Part shown: piece after piece, positions 1-8,373 of the stretch
Numbering within the stretch: the first letter of the stretch is position 1
Layout: every line of letters starts with the position of its first letter
Assembly: GCA_028287345.1 (NCBI GenBank)
Contig: JAQBPV010000306.1
Span: forward strand, 1 to 32,138
Source of the DNA: Gemmatimonadota bacterium
Lineage (GTDB): Bacteria; Gemmatimonadota; Gemmatimonadetes; Gemmatimonadales; Gemmatimonadaceae
Reading direction: 5' to 3'
Length of the DNA stretch: 32,138 bases
Translations under genes and position numbers: made by a program
The notes under the pieces: model-generated
The model's input: only the letters and a program-made list of their open reading frames with translations
Database searches by the model: none
Told to the model about the DNA's origin: nothing

Positions 1-2
1 TT

Positions 3-713
3 GGTTTCGATACGTCGGCCGGACGGTGGCTGTACACCAAGCGCGTGAAGTACCGCGAGGATCTGCATCATGCCGCGCGCCTACTCATGCTCGCGCGCCC
101 GAATGGGCGCGAGCCGTCGGTCGACGAACTGGTTCCGTCGCTCTATCCTGGCGACGCAGAGCGTGGCGCCGTAGATGCGCTCCTATCGCTGAATTCCGTA
201 AAGCCGGGTGATCGCATCATCGCACTCGCGCCGGGCAGCGTGTGGGGTACGAAGCAGTGGCCGTACTATCCGGAGCTCGCGCAGCAACTTGCGTCCGAGT
301 ATCGCATCGTTGTCGTCGGCGGTGCCGAGGACGCGGAGTTGGCGAGCGCCATCGTTGCCGCAGTACCCAGCGCGATCGATGCGACGGGAAAGCTTTCGCT
401 GCTCGCATCCGCGGAACTGATCAGACGCTGTGCTGCGATCGTGACCAACGACTCGCTGCCGGACCATCTTGCATCGGCGATGGCGACGCCCACCGTCGCG
501 ATCTTCGGTCCTACCGTGCCCGCGTTCGGATTCGGCCCTCTTGCTCCGCGTGCGGTCGTCATTGGTCACACGGGACTGCCGTGCCGTCCCTGCGATCGCC
601 ATGGCCCGCAGACGTGCCCCCTCGGACACTTCAAGTGCATGCGAGAGCTCGAGCCGATCGGTGTGGCCGAGCAGGTGCGTTCCCTCCTCTCTCTCGGTAA
701 CGTTGACGCATGA
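3..713 (+). CDS. Glycosyltransferase family 9 (heptosyltransferase-like), 5'-truncated
   Basis: This is the C-terminal part of an ADP-heptose:LPS heptosyltransferase-type enzyme (GT9), which adds heptose to the lipopolysaccharide inner core at the cytoplasmic face of the inner membrane. The reading frame is open from base 3 with protein-like sequence before the first GTG at 45, so the gene starts outside the window. The nucleotide-sugar-binding half is visible: the strand-loop APGSVWGTKQWP, the GKLSL segment, and TNDSLPDHLASA followed by VAIFGPT, which matches the family's TNDSGP-HLA motif with L in place of G. A cysteine-rich stretch (CRPC, then two more Cys) near the end is typical of WaaF/WaaC-like proteins. 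It overlaps the next gene by 4 nt. The exact acceptor sugar cannot be told from this part. Confidence 0.85.
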   Translation, partial: GFDTSAGRWLYTKRVKYREDLHHAARLLMLARPNGREPSVDELVPSLYPGDAERGAVDALLSLNSVKPGDRIIALAPGSVWGTKQWPYYPELAQQLASEYRIVVVGGAEDAELASAIVAAVPSAIDATGKLSLLASAELIRRCAAIVTNDSLPDHLASAMATPTVAIFGPTVPAFGFGPLAPRAVVIGHTGLPCRPCDRHGPQTCPLGHFKCMRELEPIGVAEQVRSLLSLGNVDA

Positions 714-1714
714 CCAGTCTCGAGCGCCAGCAATACATCATCGGGGTGGACCTCGGCGGCACGAACATCGTCGCCGGCGCAATGACGGCCGACGGCTCGC
801 GTCACCTCGCGATGAGGAGCATCCCGACGAATTCGTCGGTGGGAGACGAAGGAGTCGCTGAGCGCATGATCGCCCTCATCGAGGGTGTGATACTCGATGC
901 GATGAGCGAGACGGACGCCACGCGAACGGACTTCGTGGGCATCGGTATCGGAGCGCCGGGCCCATTGGATCGCGAAGAGGGTATCGTGCTCGTGGCGCCG
1001 AATCTTGGCTGGAAGGACTTCCCACTGCGGAAGCGCATCCAGGATCGGTTGAAGCTGCCGACGACGCTCGACAACGATGCGAACTGCGCCACATTCGGCG
1101 AATGGTGGCAAGGTGCGGCGCGCGGAGGAAAGAATGTCGTCGGGATCACGATCGGCACGGGCATCGGCGGCGGACTCATTCTCAACGGCGCGCTGTATCA
1201 CGGGTCGTCGGACATGGCGGGCGAGATCGGCCACACGACGATCGACCTCAATGGCCGGCACTGCAAGTGTGGCAACTATGGTTGCCTGGAGGCTTACGCC
1301 TCGGCTCCCGCGATCGCCACTCGCGCGTGCGAAGTGCTCGTGCGCGAAGAGGGTGAGTCGTCGATTCCCGCGATGGTGAACGGGAAGTTCGACGACATCA
1401 CGGCACAGATCGTCTACGATGCGGCACAGGCGGGCGACCAGATCGCGAACGAAATCGTGCGCGATACCGCCAAGTATCTCGGCGCTGGAGTCGCGAACCT
1501 GCTCAACATCTTCAATCCGGACATCGTCGTCGTCGCCGGCGGTGTGACGGCTGCTGGCGATGCGCTGTTCGTTCCGCTGCGCGCGGAGGTTCGGCGCAGA
1601 GCGTTCAGTCCTGCTGTGCGTGCCGTGAAGATCGTGCCGGGTGAACTTCCGGGGACGGCTGGGGTCGTCGGCGCAGTAGCGAGCTTCAAGCAACAGTATC
1701 TCGGCGGCGTCTAG
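710..1714 (+). CDS. ROK-family sugar kinase (glucokinase-like)
   Basis: A 334-aa cytoplasmic ROK-family kinase, most likely phosphorylating glucose or a related hexose with ATP. The N-terminus carries the phosphate-binding DLGGTN motif (about residues 14-19). The GIGAPGP segment and the catalytic-loop LDNDANC segment follow. The ROK zinc motif H-C-x-C-G-x2-G-C-L-E is complete (H184, C185, C187, C192), and a second ATP-binding segment, VVVAGGV, lies in the C-terminal third. Length is normal for a glucokinase. The ATG overlaps the upstream stop codon by 4 nt, so it is translationally coupled to the glycosyltransferase. ROK members also include N-acetylglucosamine and N-acetylmannosamine kinases; the sequence alone does not settle the sugar. 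Confidence 0.88.
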   Translation: MTSLERQQYIIGVDLGGTNIVAGAMTADGSRHLAMRSIPTNSSVGDEGVAERMIALIEGVILDAMSETDATRTDFVGIGIGAPGPLDREEGIVLVAPNLGWKDFPLRKRIQDRLKLPTTLDNDANCATFGEWWQGAARGGKNVVGITIGTGIGGGLILNGALYHGSSDMAGEIGHTTIDLNGRHCKCGNYGCLEAYASAPAIATRACEVLVREEGESSIPAMVNGKFDDITAQIVYDAAQAGDQIANEIVRDTAKYLGAGVANLLNIFNPDIVVVAGGVTAAGDALFVPLRAEVRRRAFSPAVRAVKIVPGELPGTAGVVGAVASFKQQYLGGV

Positions 1715-1727
1715 TCGTGCTGCGAGC

Positions 1728-2723
1728 GTGAAGAAGCGCGTCGGTGTCATCGGGACGTTCGTGTGGGATGTCATTCACGGCCGCGATGCGCGCAGTGTGC
1801 CCGTCGAAGAGTGGGGCGGCATCACCTACACGCTCAGCGGGCTCGATGCCGGACTGCCCGTCGATTGGGAGATCGTCCCGATCCTCAAGGTCGGCTCCGA
1901 TCTCGCCGAACGTGCGCGCGAGTATCTGCGCACACTCAAGCACATCGCACCTGATGCGGCGCTCGTCGAAGTGCCGTACCCCGGCCATCGCGTCGAGCTG
2001 CGATATCTCGACGACGAGCGGCGCACCGAACACCTGACTGGCGCGATCCCCGCGTGGAGTTGGCTTGCGCTCAAGCAACTCATCGATGAATCGCGGCTCG
2101 ATGCGCTGTACGTCAACTTTCTCAGCGGGTGGGAGCTCGATCTGGAGACCACCCAATTGCTGCGCCAGCATTTCCAGGGTCCGATCCACTGCGACCTGCA
2201 CATGAAGGTGATGGCCGTGCAGGCGGATGGCCTGCGGACGTTCCGCCCGATACCGAATGTCGCGGAGTGGTGCGCGTGCTTCGACTTCCTCCAGATGAAC
2301 GAGGAAGAGATGGCGACGATCGCGCCGGACTCGATGAGCCTTGCCGCGACAGCGCTCGCTGCAGGCGTGTCGTGCCTCCTCGTCACGCTCGGAAAGCGCG
2401 GCGCGATCTATGTGGCTAACGCAGGCTTCGATACGATATGTGATCTTCCACCTCGTGGTGGATTGTCCACGTCGCCGCGCGGAGGCATGGGAGCGCTCGG
2501 TGCCGTGCGCACTGCGTTGGTGCCCGCGGTGAATGTCAATGGGTCTGGCGATCCCACCGGCTGCGGCGATGTTTATGGCGCGACCTATTTCTCCCGGATG
2601 CTCGCCGGTGATAAGTTAGGCGACGCGATGATCGCGGCCGCTGTGGCCGCCGCCCGGAATGTCGGACACCGAGGCGCTACGGGACTCGCGGCCCACCTGC
2701 GCGGAGAACTCAGCCTCAAGTGA
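1728..2723 (+). CDS. PfkB-family carbohydrate kinase
   Basis: A 331-aa ribokinase/PfkB-type kinase. The diagnostic second PfkB signature is present as DPTGCGDVYGA, with catalytic aspartate D281 and the anion-hole GCG just before it. The N-terminal GTFVWD and the WGGITYTLSGLDA segment match the substrate-binding first signature loosely. The family phosphorylates sugars such as ribose, fructose, adenosine or 2-keto-3-deoxygluconate; I cannot assign a substrate. The GTG start follows the ROK gene stop by 13 nt and begins MKKRVGVIGTF, the expected first beta strand. It shares a 4-nt overlap with the HATPase gene downstream. Sitting behind a heptosyltransferase and a ROK kinase, it could serve cell-surface sugar activation, but that is only context. 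Confidence 0.82.
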   Translation: MKKRVGVIGTFVWDVIHGRDARSVPVEEWGGITYTLSGLDAGLPVDWEIVPILKVGSDLAERAREYLRTLKHIAPDAALVEVPYPGHRVELRYLDDERRTEHLTGAIPAWSWLALKQLIDESRLDALYVNFLSGWELDLETTQLLRQHFQGPIHCDLHMKVMAVQADGLRTFRPIPNVAEWCACFDFLQMNEEEMATIAPDSMSLAATALAAGVSCLLVTLGKRGAIYVANAGFDTICDLPPRGGLSTSPRGGMGALGAVRTALVPAVNVNGSGDPTGCGDVYGATYFSRMLAGDKLGDAMIAAAVAAARNVGHRGATGLAAHLRGELSLK

Positions 2724-3613
2724 CCAGCGTCATCACTGTTCCCCCCTCTCTGGACGACCAGACGTTCGAGCAGGTGGTGGAGCAGCTTGCGTCCGTCCCT
2801 CATGACGCCAAGCTGCTCGTCGACGCACGGCACACGCGATGGGCGTCGCCCTACGGGCTGACTGCGCTTCTGACGCTGGGCCAGACACGGCCGGAGCGCG
2901 CGACGTTCGCTGCACCCGACAACGAAGACACGTCCAGCTATTGGGCGCGTACCGGCTTCTTCAACTACGCGGAGGAGCTGTACGATCTCCGCGGTGCCGT
3001 ACCGAAGGCGCGTGGGGGCGAATCGAGCGTGCTGCTCGAGATCACGCCGGTGGTGAAGAGCGAAGATGTGCACGAGGTGGTGGGCCGCATTCAACAGAAG
3101 GCGCAGCTCATCCTCTCCAAGGAGCTCAACATCGACGCGAAGGCCACGGTGGGCTTCGCCATGACGCTTTCCGAGATCTGCCAGAATATCGTCGAGCATG
3201 CCGGACGCGGCGGCTGGGTCGCCGTGCAGACGTACACGTATCGCAAGCGACTCGCGAACCGTCGCGTCGTGGTCATCGCGGTGTGCGACGCCGGCCTCGG
3301 CTTTCGTCAGTCGCTCGAGAGCGCACCGGGCCGAGTGCGCAACGATCGATGGGATGACGCGGCGGCGCTGGAAGAGGCTGTCATTCGCGGCGTGAGCCGT
3401 TTTCGTGATCCAGGTCGCGGCCAAGGGCTTGCAGGAGTGCGACGTTACATTGGACGTTGGGACGGCAAGGTGAGCGTTCGCAGCGGCACGGCAAAAATCG
3501 CAATCGTTCCGAGCTGGGATGACGACCTCCCACTCGCCGAGAAATTGGCCCCGTTTCCGGGGTCGCAAGTTCAAGTCACGATACCTGAGCGGGTCTCCGG
3601 GGCCCCGCGATGA
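2720..3613 (+). CDS. STAS-like/HATPase regulatory protein
   Basis: A 297-aa soluble protein. Residues about 1-100 look like a STAS-like domain (a LLVDARHTRWASPYG strand-loop typical of anti-sigma antagonists). Residues about 130-290 form a GHKL-type ATP-binding domain: N-box MTLSEICQNIVEHA, G1-box CDAGLGF, and a G2-like GRGQGLAGV. There is no dimerisation/phosphoacceptor histidine domain and no membrane segment, so it is not a normal sensor kinase; it resembles serine-kinase anti-sigma factors (RsbW/SpoIIAB class). It overlaps both neighbours by 4 nt. The next gene encodes another STAS-like protein, so the pair may form a partner-switching module. Target and signal are unknown. Confidence 0.65.
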   Translation: MTSVITVPPSLDDQTFEQVVEQLASVPHDAKLLVDARHTRWASPYGLTALLTLGQTRPERATFAAPDNEDTSSYWARTGFFNYAEELYDLRGAVPKARGGESSVLLEITPVVKSEDVHEVVGRIQQKAQLILSKELNIDAKATVGFAMTLSEICQNIVEHAGRGGWVAVQTYTYRKRLANRRVVVIAVCDAGLGFRQSLESAPGRVRNDRWDDAAALEEAVIRGVSRFRDPGRGQGLAGVRRYIGRWDGKVSVRSGTAKIAIVPSWDDDLPLAEKLAPFPGSQVQVTIPERVSGAPR

Positions 3614-4179
3614 TGATGCACATCGACGTGAGCTACATGCTACGACAGACCTTGTCGTGCGAGCTCTATTCCAATCTTGTCACGCGACCGACCGGCGCCG
3701 CCGTGCGGAAGCAGATCGAAGCGCTACTCGCCGACTCGCGTGAGCGCTCCCTCACCGTCATCGACTTCTCGCATGTCGGGATGATCGATTTCTCGTGCGC
3801 CGATGAAGTCGTCGCGAAACTGTTGCTGCGCTACGTGGCGGCAGAGCGCGAAGAGCTCGAAGCGTACTTCCTCTTTCGTGGCGTCACCGACGACCACTGG
3901 GACGCCATCGAGACGGTGCTCGAACGTCATGGGCTCGCGCTGGTGCTCGAGACCGAGGACGGCGCGCGTGTCGTCGGCATGGTGAACGACGGTGAGCGCA
4001 CGGCATGGAACATGGTGAACGAGATGGGCCGCGCCTGCGCGGCGGATCTCGCCATTGCGCTCGGCTCGTTGCCCGACGAGTGCGCCCGCGTCCTCGACGT
4101 CCTGCATCGCCGCCGGCTGTTGATGCGCCTCAACGACGGCTACTTCGCGGTGGGGTTGCTCGGAGAAGCACATGCCTGA
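3610..4179 (+). CDS. STAS-like domain protein with C-terminal winged helix
   Basis: A 189-aa protein. Residues about 25-110 resemble the STAS-like fold seen in DUF4325-type proteins: TVIDFSHVGMIDFSCADE is the core beta strand and loop where partner-switch antagonists carry a phosphorylatable Ser, here S56-like in DFSCAD. Residues about 130-185 look like a winged helix, with CAADLAIALG, then RVLDVLHRRRLL and a final GYFAVG wing. A DNA-binding role is therefore possible. The start ATG is one of three tandem ATG-like codons; 3610 gives the 4-nt overlap with the HATPase gene. It overlaps the next gene by 8 nt. Domain assignments are by eye and moderate; no named family is certain. Confidence 0.6.
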   Translation: MMMHIDVSYMLRQTLSCELYSNLVTRPTGAAVRKQIEALLADSRERSLTVIDFSHVGMIDFSCADEVVAKLLLRYVAAEREELEAYFLFRGVTDDHWDAIETVLERHGLALVLETEDGARVVGMVNDGERTAWNMVNEMGRACAADLAIALGSLPDECARVLDVLHRRRLLMRLNDGYFAVGLLGEAHA

Positions 4180-4480
4180 AGATGCGCGCAGTAAAGTCCT
4201 GCGCGTGTCGTCGTTCATCGGAACGCGGCTCTCGGATCCCGACCGCGGTCCGCAGGTCCGCTTGAATCCCGAGGACGCGAAGGTCCGCCTGCTGAACGAG
4301 GGCGAGCTGGCGTGGGTGTACGGGCCGCGGCGCCAGGAGCTCGCGACGGTCATGCTCGACGAGGCAGTACGCCGTGGCGACGTGGGCCTCCGCGATGTGG
4401 CGGGCGTGTCGGTGTCAGAGCTCGTGCGCGTCGTGAAGCCGGACCTCGACTCGCATACGCGTCGCGGGCTGTTCGCCTGA
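4172..4480 (+). CDS. 102-aa protein of unknown function
   Basis: I do not recognise this small soluble protein. It has no membrane segment, no signal peptide and no cysteines. The central part (RLNPEDAKVRLLNEGELAWVY, then GPRR and VKPDLD near the end) has a weak resemblance to the double-psi beta-barrel cap of molybdopterin oxidoreductases, but that is too faint to use as a call. The start overlaps the STAS-like/winged-helix gene by 8 nt, and base composition matches its neighbours, so it is very probably a real coupled gene. Position suggests it works with the HATPase and STAS-like proteins just upstream or with the PLP enzyme just downstream. Confidence 0.6.
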   Translation: MPEDARSKVLRVSSFIGTRLSDPDRGPQVRLNPEDAKVRLLNEGELAWVYGPRRQELATVMLDEAVRRGDVGLRDVAGVSVSELVRVVKPDLDSHTRRGLFA

Positions 4481-4503
4481 AGCGGCGCTCCTCCGAGACT
4501 CCC

Positions 4504-5667
4504 GTGGCTTCCTCTCGCCGACCGCGTCCGCAGGCTCTGCCCACGCTGGCCGTGCACGCCGGCGAAGCACCGCACACTCCCGGCACGCCGGTCGTCTCGC
4601 CGCTGTACCAGAGCACCAGCTACGTGCTGGAGCCCGGCAAGTCGGACGACCTCCTCTATCCGCGTTACGGCAACACGCCGAACGCGGACGTCGTGCAAAA
4701 ACGACTGGCCGCACTCGAGAAGGCCGAGTCGTGCGTGCTCACGTCGAGCGGGATGGGAGCGACGGCGTGTGCGCTGCTCGCCCTGCTCCGCCCCGGTGAT
4801 CATCTGCTGGCGAGCCGCTGGATCTACGGCGGCACGCACAAGTTGCTCACCGACGAATTCGCGACGCTCGGCATCGACGTCACGCTCGTGGATCCGCTCG
4901 AGTCGCGCGGATGGCGCAAGCGAATGCGCAAGGAGACGCGCGCGGTGTTCCTCGAGTCGCCGGTGAATCCCACGTGCCGGGTGGTCGACCTGCGGCCCGT
5001 GAGCTACCTGACGCAGGAGATCGGGCTGGCCCTCGTCGTGGATTCGACCTTCGCGAGCCCGATCAACTTTCGTCCGCTCGAGCATGGAGCGGACGTCGTC
5101 ATCCATTCAGCGACGAAATACCTGAACGGGCACCACGACGTCCTCGGCGGCGCGGTGCTCGGTACCGCGCCATACATCGAGGAAGTGCGGCAGAAGATGA
5201 TCGTATGGGGTCAGGCACCCGATCCATTCGCCTGCTGGCTGCTGGAGCGCGGGCTCAAGACGCTCGATGTGCGCGTGCAGCGACAAAACGAGAACGCCAT
5301 GCGGATCGCGCAATGGAGCACCCAACGGAAGGAAGTGAAGGCCATCCACTATCCCGGATTGCCCTCGCATCCGGATCATGAGGTTGCCACTCTGCAGATG
5401 GACGGGTTCGGGGGAATGCTGGGCCTCGAGCTGTCTGGTGGCGGGCGCGCAGCGGACCGGTTCATCCGCAAGCTTCGGCTCATCCGGCACGCGCCGAGCC
5501 TCGGCGGTGTAGACTCCTTGATAAGCGAGCCACGGCATTCGTCGCATACGCACCTCACGCAGGAGGAGCGCACGAAAGTCGGCATTCCCGATGGCTTCCT
5601 GCGCATCAGCGTAGGGATCGAGGATGCGGACGACCTGATCGCGGACATGGAGCAGGCGCTGCACTAG
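4504..5667 (+). CDS. Trans-sulfuration PLP enzyme (cystathionine gamma-synthase/lyase family)
   Basis: A fold-type I PLP enzyme of the Cys/Met metabolism family, acting in the cytoplasm on cystathionine, homocysteine or methionine-type substrates. Family marks are in order: PLYQSTSYV near the N-terminus, YPRYGNTPN, SSGMGATA (PLP phosphate loop), the Tyr-containing IYGGTH, VDSTFASP with the PLP-pyridine aspartate, and HSATKYLNGHHD with the Schiff-base lysine K205. The C-terminal SLGGVDSLIS and HLTQEER/LRISVGIED are also typical. The GTG at 4504 gives 387 aa, the usual size. The frame stays open upstream and a CTG at 4477 would overlap the previous stop, so the start is not certain. MetB, MetC, MGL and CGL cannot be separated by motif alone. 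Confidence 0.9.
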   Translation: MASSRRPRPQALPTLAVHAGEAPHTPGTPVVSPLYQSTSYVLEPGKSDDLLYPRYGNTPNADVVQKRLAALEKAESCVLTSSGMGATACALLALLRPGDHLLASRWIYGGTHKLLTDEFATLGIDVTLVDPLESRGWRKRMRKETRAVFLESPVNPTCRVVDLRPVSYLTQEIGLALVVDSTFASPINFRPLEHGADVVIHSATKYLNGHHDVLGGAVLGTAPYIEEVRQKMIVWGQAPDPFACWLLERGLKTLDVRVQRQNENAMRIAQWSTQRKEVKAIHYPGLPSHPDHEVATLQMDGFGGMLGLELSGGGRAADRFIRKLRLIRHAPSLGGVDSLISEPRHSSHTHLTQEERTKVGIPDGFLRISVGIEDADDLIADMEQALH

Positions 5668-6804
5668 ATGAGTGAGATCATTCTGCCCGGTACGCCGGGC
5701 GAGCACGAACGACGACGCATCGAACGGCGTGTGAACGCGGCCATCGGCGAGCTGACGCTTCCCGAGGTTCGGCGCATCCTCATCACCACGATGCTCGGCA
5801 TCATCGTGCTGGGGCTGTTCCTGTGGATGGTGAAGACGGTCGTCATCGCCGCCATTCTGGGGCTGATCATCGGCTTCTACATCCGCCCGGTCCACCTGTG
5901 GCTCCTGCGGAAGACCGCCAAGCCGACGCTCTCGGCGATTCTCACGCTGCTTGCCGTGATCCTCCCGGTGCTCATCGTCCTCGCGTACAGCTACAGCGAG
6001 CTCGCGGAAGTGCTGGGCTACGCGAGCCTGCACCAGGACGAGATCGTCAAGAAGATCGATGCGGCCGTGCAGCGCGTTCCGTTCCTCAAGGGCGCGCGGT
6101 CGGCCGACGCTCTCGGCAAGTTCGTCATCGACGCGACGGCGTACGGCACGCGGCTCCCACTGGCGATCAGAGCCGCGCTGAAGGACTTCTCCGTCTCGGC
6201 GACGATCTTCCTCTTTACGGCGTTCTACATCCTGCTCGAGGCAGACAAGGTCGGGGGATACCTCTCCAGCAAGATCCCCCCGCGCTACGAGGCGCTGCGT
6301 AGCTCTCTCGAGGTCAACGTTCGCGGTGTGCTGTACGGCGCGATCTACTCCACGCTGCTGACGCAGACGCTCAAGTCGCTGATCATCCTCGGAATGAATC
6401 TCGCGTTCCGTGTGCCGCTGGCAGGTGCGCTGGCCGTGGTTTCGTTCATCATCGGATTCTTCCCGATCGTCGGTTCGTGGAGCGTCTACGTGCCGGTAGC
6501 CATCTGGCTCGTGATCTTCCGCGACGCGGTGGGACCGGCCGTCGCGATGATCGTCATCGGCACGCTGGTCAACACCGTCTTCATCTCCACTTACCTGCGT
6601 CCGAAGATCGCAGCAGACCGTTCGCGCGTCCTCAACTTCTACTGGATGTTCGTCGCCCTCATCACCGGGGTCTACACATTCGGGCTGGCGGGCATTCTCC
6701 TCGGCCCGATCCTCATCGGCCTGCTGAAGGCAGTCGTCGATACGGTGACCTCCGGGTCGACGTGGAAGCTGATCGAGAGTGAAGAAGAGTCGATGCTGAG
6801 CTAG
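5668..6804 (+). CDS. AI-2E family transporter (PerM/UPF0118)
   Basis: A 378-aa inner-membrane protein of the AI-2E/PerM family (Pfam PF01594). After a charged 30-residue N-terminus there are paired hydrophobic helices (about 36-75), another around 92-112, a soluble middle region, then a C-terminal bundle of four to five helices. The family's conserved segments can be seen: the IIGFYIRPV loop, the FFPIVGSW stretch near 270, and the LAGILLGPILIGLLKAV helix near the end. Members have been proposed to export AI-2 or act in ion/peptide transport; the substrate here is unknown. The ATG follows the PLP enzyme's TAG with no gap, and ftsE starts 9 nt downstream, so it is probably co-transcribed with both. 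Confidence 0.85.
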   Translation: MSEIILPGTPGEHERRRIERRVNAAIGELTLPEVRRILITTMLGIIVLGLFLWMVKTVVIAAILGLIIGFYIRPVHLWLLRKTAKPTLSAILTLLAVILPVLIVLAYSYSELAEVLGYASLHQDEIVKKIDAAVQRVPFLKGARSADALGKFVIDATAYGTRLPLAIRAALKDFSVSATIFLFTAFYILLEADKVGGYLSSKIPPRYEALRSSLEVNVRGVLYGAIYSTLLTQTLKSLIILGMNLAFRVPLAGALAVVSFIIGFFPIVGSWSVYVPVAIWLVIFRDAVGPAVAMIVIGTLVNTVFISTYLRPKIAADRSRVLNFYWMFVALITGVYTFGLAGILLGPILIGLLKAVVDTVTSGSTWKLIESEEESMLS

Positions 6805-6812
6805 GTGCGCGC

Positions 6813-7505
6813 ATGATCCGGTTCACTCACGTCTCCAAGACCTACCCGCGAACGGGCACGGCGGTCGACGACGTCTCGCTCAACATCGGGAAGGGGGAGT
6901 TTCTCTTCTTCACCGGCCCGAGTGGCGCCGGCAAGACGTCGCTGCTGAAGATGGTGTATTTCGAGGAGCGGCCGACCACGGGCGAAGTACGCGTGAGCGG
7001 CACGAGCTCGATCACGGCGAGCGATCGCGAAGTGGCGAAGTTGCGCCGCAAACTCGGCATCGTGTTCCAGGATTTCCGGCTGCTCGACAACCGCACCGCG
7101 GAACAGAACGTCGCGTTCGCACTGGAAGTGACGGGCGCGCCGCAGGCGGTGATCGGCCCGAAGGTCGCGCGCGTGCTCACACAGGTGGGACTCTCTGGCA
7201 AGGGAACAGCGTACCCGCGCGAGCTGTCCGGAGGTGAGCAACAGCGCGTCGCCATCGCGCGTGCGCTGGTGAACGATCCATTCGTGCTCATCGCGGATGA
7301 GCCCACGGGCAACCTCGACGATCGCGCGACGCGCGGAATCTTCCAGCTGCTGCGCGAGATCAACGCCGGCGGCACTGCCGTGATGATGGCGACGCACAAC
7401 CTCGAGCTGATTCGCCGGCAGGAGTTTCGTACGATCGAGATGAATCGCGGCGCCATCGTGTTCGATTCGCACGAACAGGCTGCCCGACACGCGAAGAGCG
7501 AATGA
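6813..7505 (+). CDS. ftsE: Cell-division ATP-binding protein FtsE
   Basis: A 230-aa ABC ATPase that pairs with FtsX at the septum and drives activation of cell-wall amidases. Walker A GPSGAGKT is at residues 35-42, the Q-loop VFQDFRLL at about 84-91, the LSGGE signature at 138-142, Walker B FVLIADE ending at E163, and the switch histidine in MMATHN. The Q-loop FQDFRLL is characteristic of FtsE as opposed to LolD/MacB ATPases. The ftsX start overlaps its stop by 4 nt, and an EnvC-like gene follows, which makes the assignment firm. Confidence 0.95.
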   Translation: MIRFTHVSKTYPRTGTAVDDVSLNIGKGEFLFFTGPSGAGKTSLLKMVYFEERPTTGEVRVSGTSSITASDREVAKLRRKLGIVFQDFRLLDNRTAEQNVAFALEVTGAPQAVIGPKVARVLTQVGLSGKGTAYPRELSGGEQQRVAIARALVNDPFVLIADEPTGNLDDRATRGIFQLLREINAGGTAVMMATHNLELIRRQEFRTIEMNRGAIVFDSHEQAARHAKSE

Positions 7506-8350
7506 AGCGCACCGTCCGCGACGCACTCATCACCTTTCGTCGCACACCGCTGCTCAGCGTGTTGAGCATCACGACGATCGCCTTCTCGCTGTTCGCATTC
7601 GGCCTGTTCGGCCTCGTGGCGCTCAACATTCGCGATGCGCTCGACCGGCTCGAGGATCGCGTGGAGATCCGCGCCTTCGTTGCCGAAGGCACGAGCCCGG
7701 AGCAGCTGGCGACCGCCGCCGGTGACATCGCGGGATATCCGGAAGTGCTCGACGCGAAGATGGTGACGCAGGAGCAGGCGCTGGTGCGCGCCAAGAAAGA
7801 GCTTGGCGACTTCCGCGACGTGTTCGAAGGCGCGGTGCTTCCGGCGTCGATCGACGTGCGCCTCAAGCCAGGCGCGCGCGATCCTGCGACGGTGAAGCGC
7901 GTCGCGTCGCGTGTGCGGGCGTTCTCGTTCATCGACGACGTCCGATACGGCGAGGAATGGATCGAGAAGCTGTATCGGCTGCGCAACATCGCCGGCATCG
8001 CGGGTCTGGTACTCGGCCTCGCGTTCGCTGCGGTGTCGGTGATCATCATCGGCGCGACGATCCGAATGGCAGTGCTTTCGCGCGCGCAGGAGATCTCGAT
8101 CATGCGGCTCGTCGGCGCGACGGACTCGTACATCCGCCGGCCCTTTCTCCTCGAGGGAATCGCGAAAGGGATCATGGGCGGGATGCTTGCGCTGCTGCTT
8201 ACCTACATCGCGCGCACGCTGATCGACCGGTACCTGATCGAGACGGTATTCTTCGACATTCGGGTGACGTTCCTCGGACTGCTGTTCGGCGCGCTGATCG
8301 GTCTGATCGGCAGCTCGTTGTCGGTCGGGAGGCATTTACGTCGGCTTTAG
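7502..8350 (+). CDS. ftsX: Cell-division permease FtsX
   Basis: A 282-aa membrane protein with the FtsX layout: one N-terminal helix (about 17-42), a large extracytoplasmic domain (about 45-160) that contacts the periplasmic activator, then three helices (about 168-195, 215-240, 255-275). The segment EISIMRLVGATDSYIRRPFLLEG just before the third helix is the conserved coupling region of FtsX (compare the family's EI-IMRLVGA-D-FIR-PF). It is coupled to ftsE by an ATGA overlap. With the degenerate LytM protein downstream, it probably transmits ATP hydrolysis by FtsE to amidase activation. Confidence 0.94.
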   Translation: MKRTVRDALITFRRTPLLSVLSITTIAFSLFAFGLFGLVALNIRDALDRLEDRVEIRAFVAEGTSPEQLATAAGDIAGYPEVLDAKMVTQEQALVRAKKELGDFRDVFEGAVLPASIDVRLKPGARDPATVKRVASRVRAFSFIDDVRYGEEWIEKLYRLRNIAGIAGLVLGLAFAAVSVIIIGATIRMAVLSRAQEISIMRLVGATDSYIRRPFLLEGIAKGIMGGMLALLLTYIARTLIDRYLIETVFFDIRVTFLGLLFGALIGLIGSSLSVGRHLRRL

Positions 8351-8373
8351 GGTGGCGGACAGGCATTTTCTCG

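Noticed and set aside
3724-5106. Long open frame on the - strand (460 codons) across the STAS-like and PLP enzyme genes
   Set aside because: It is antisense to two well-supported genes, is rich in Arg/His/Asp as expected from GC-rich shadow frames, and shows no motif.
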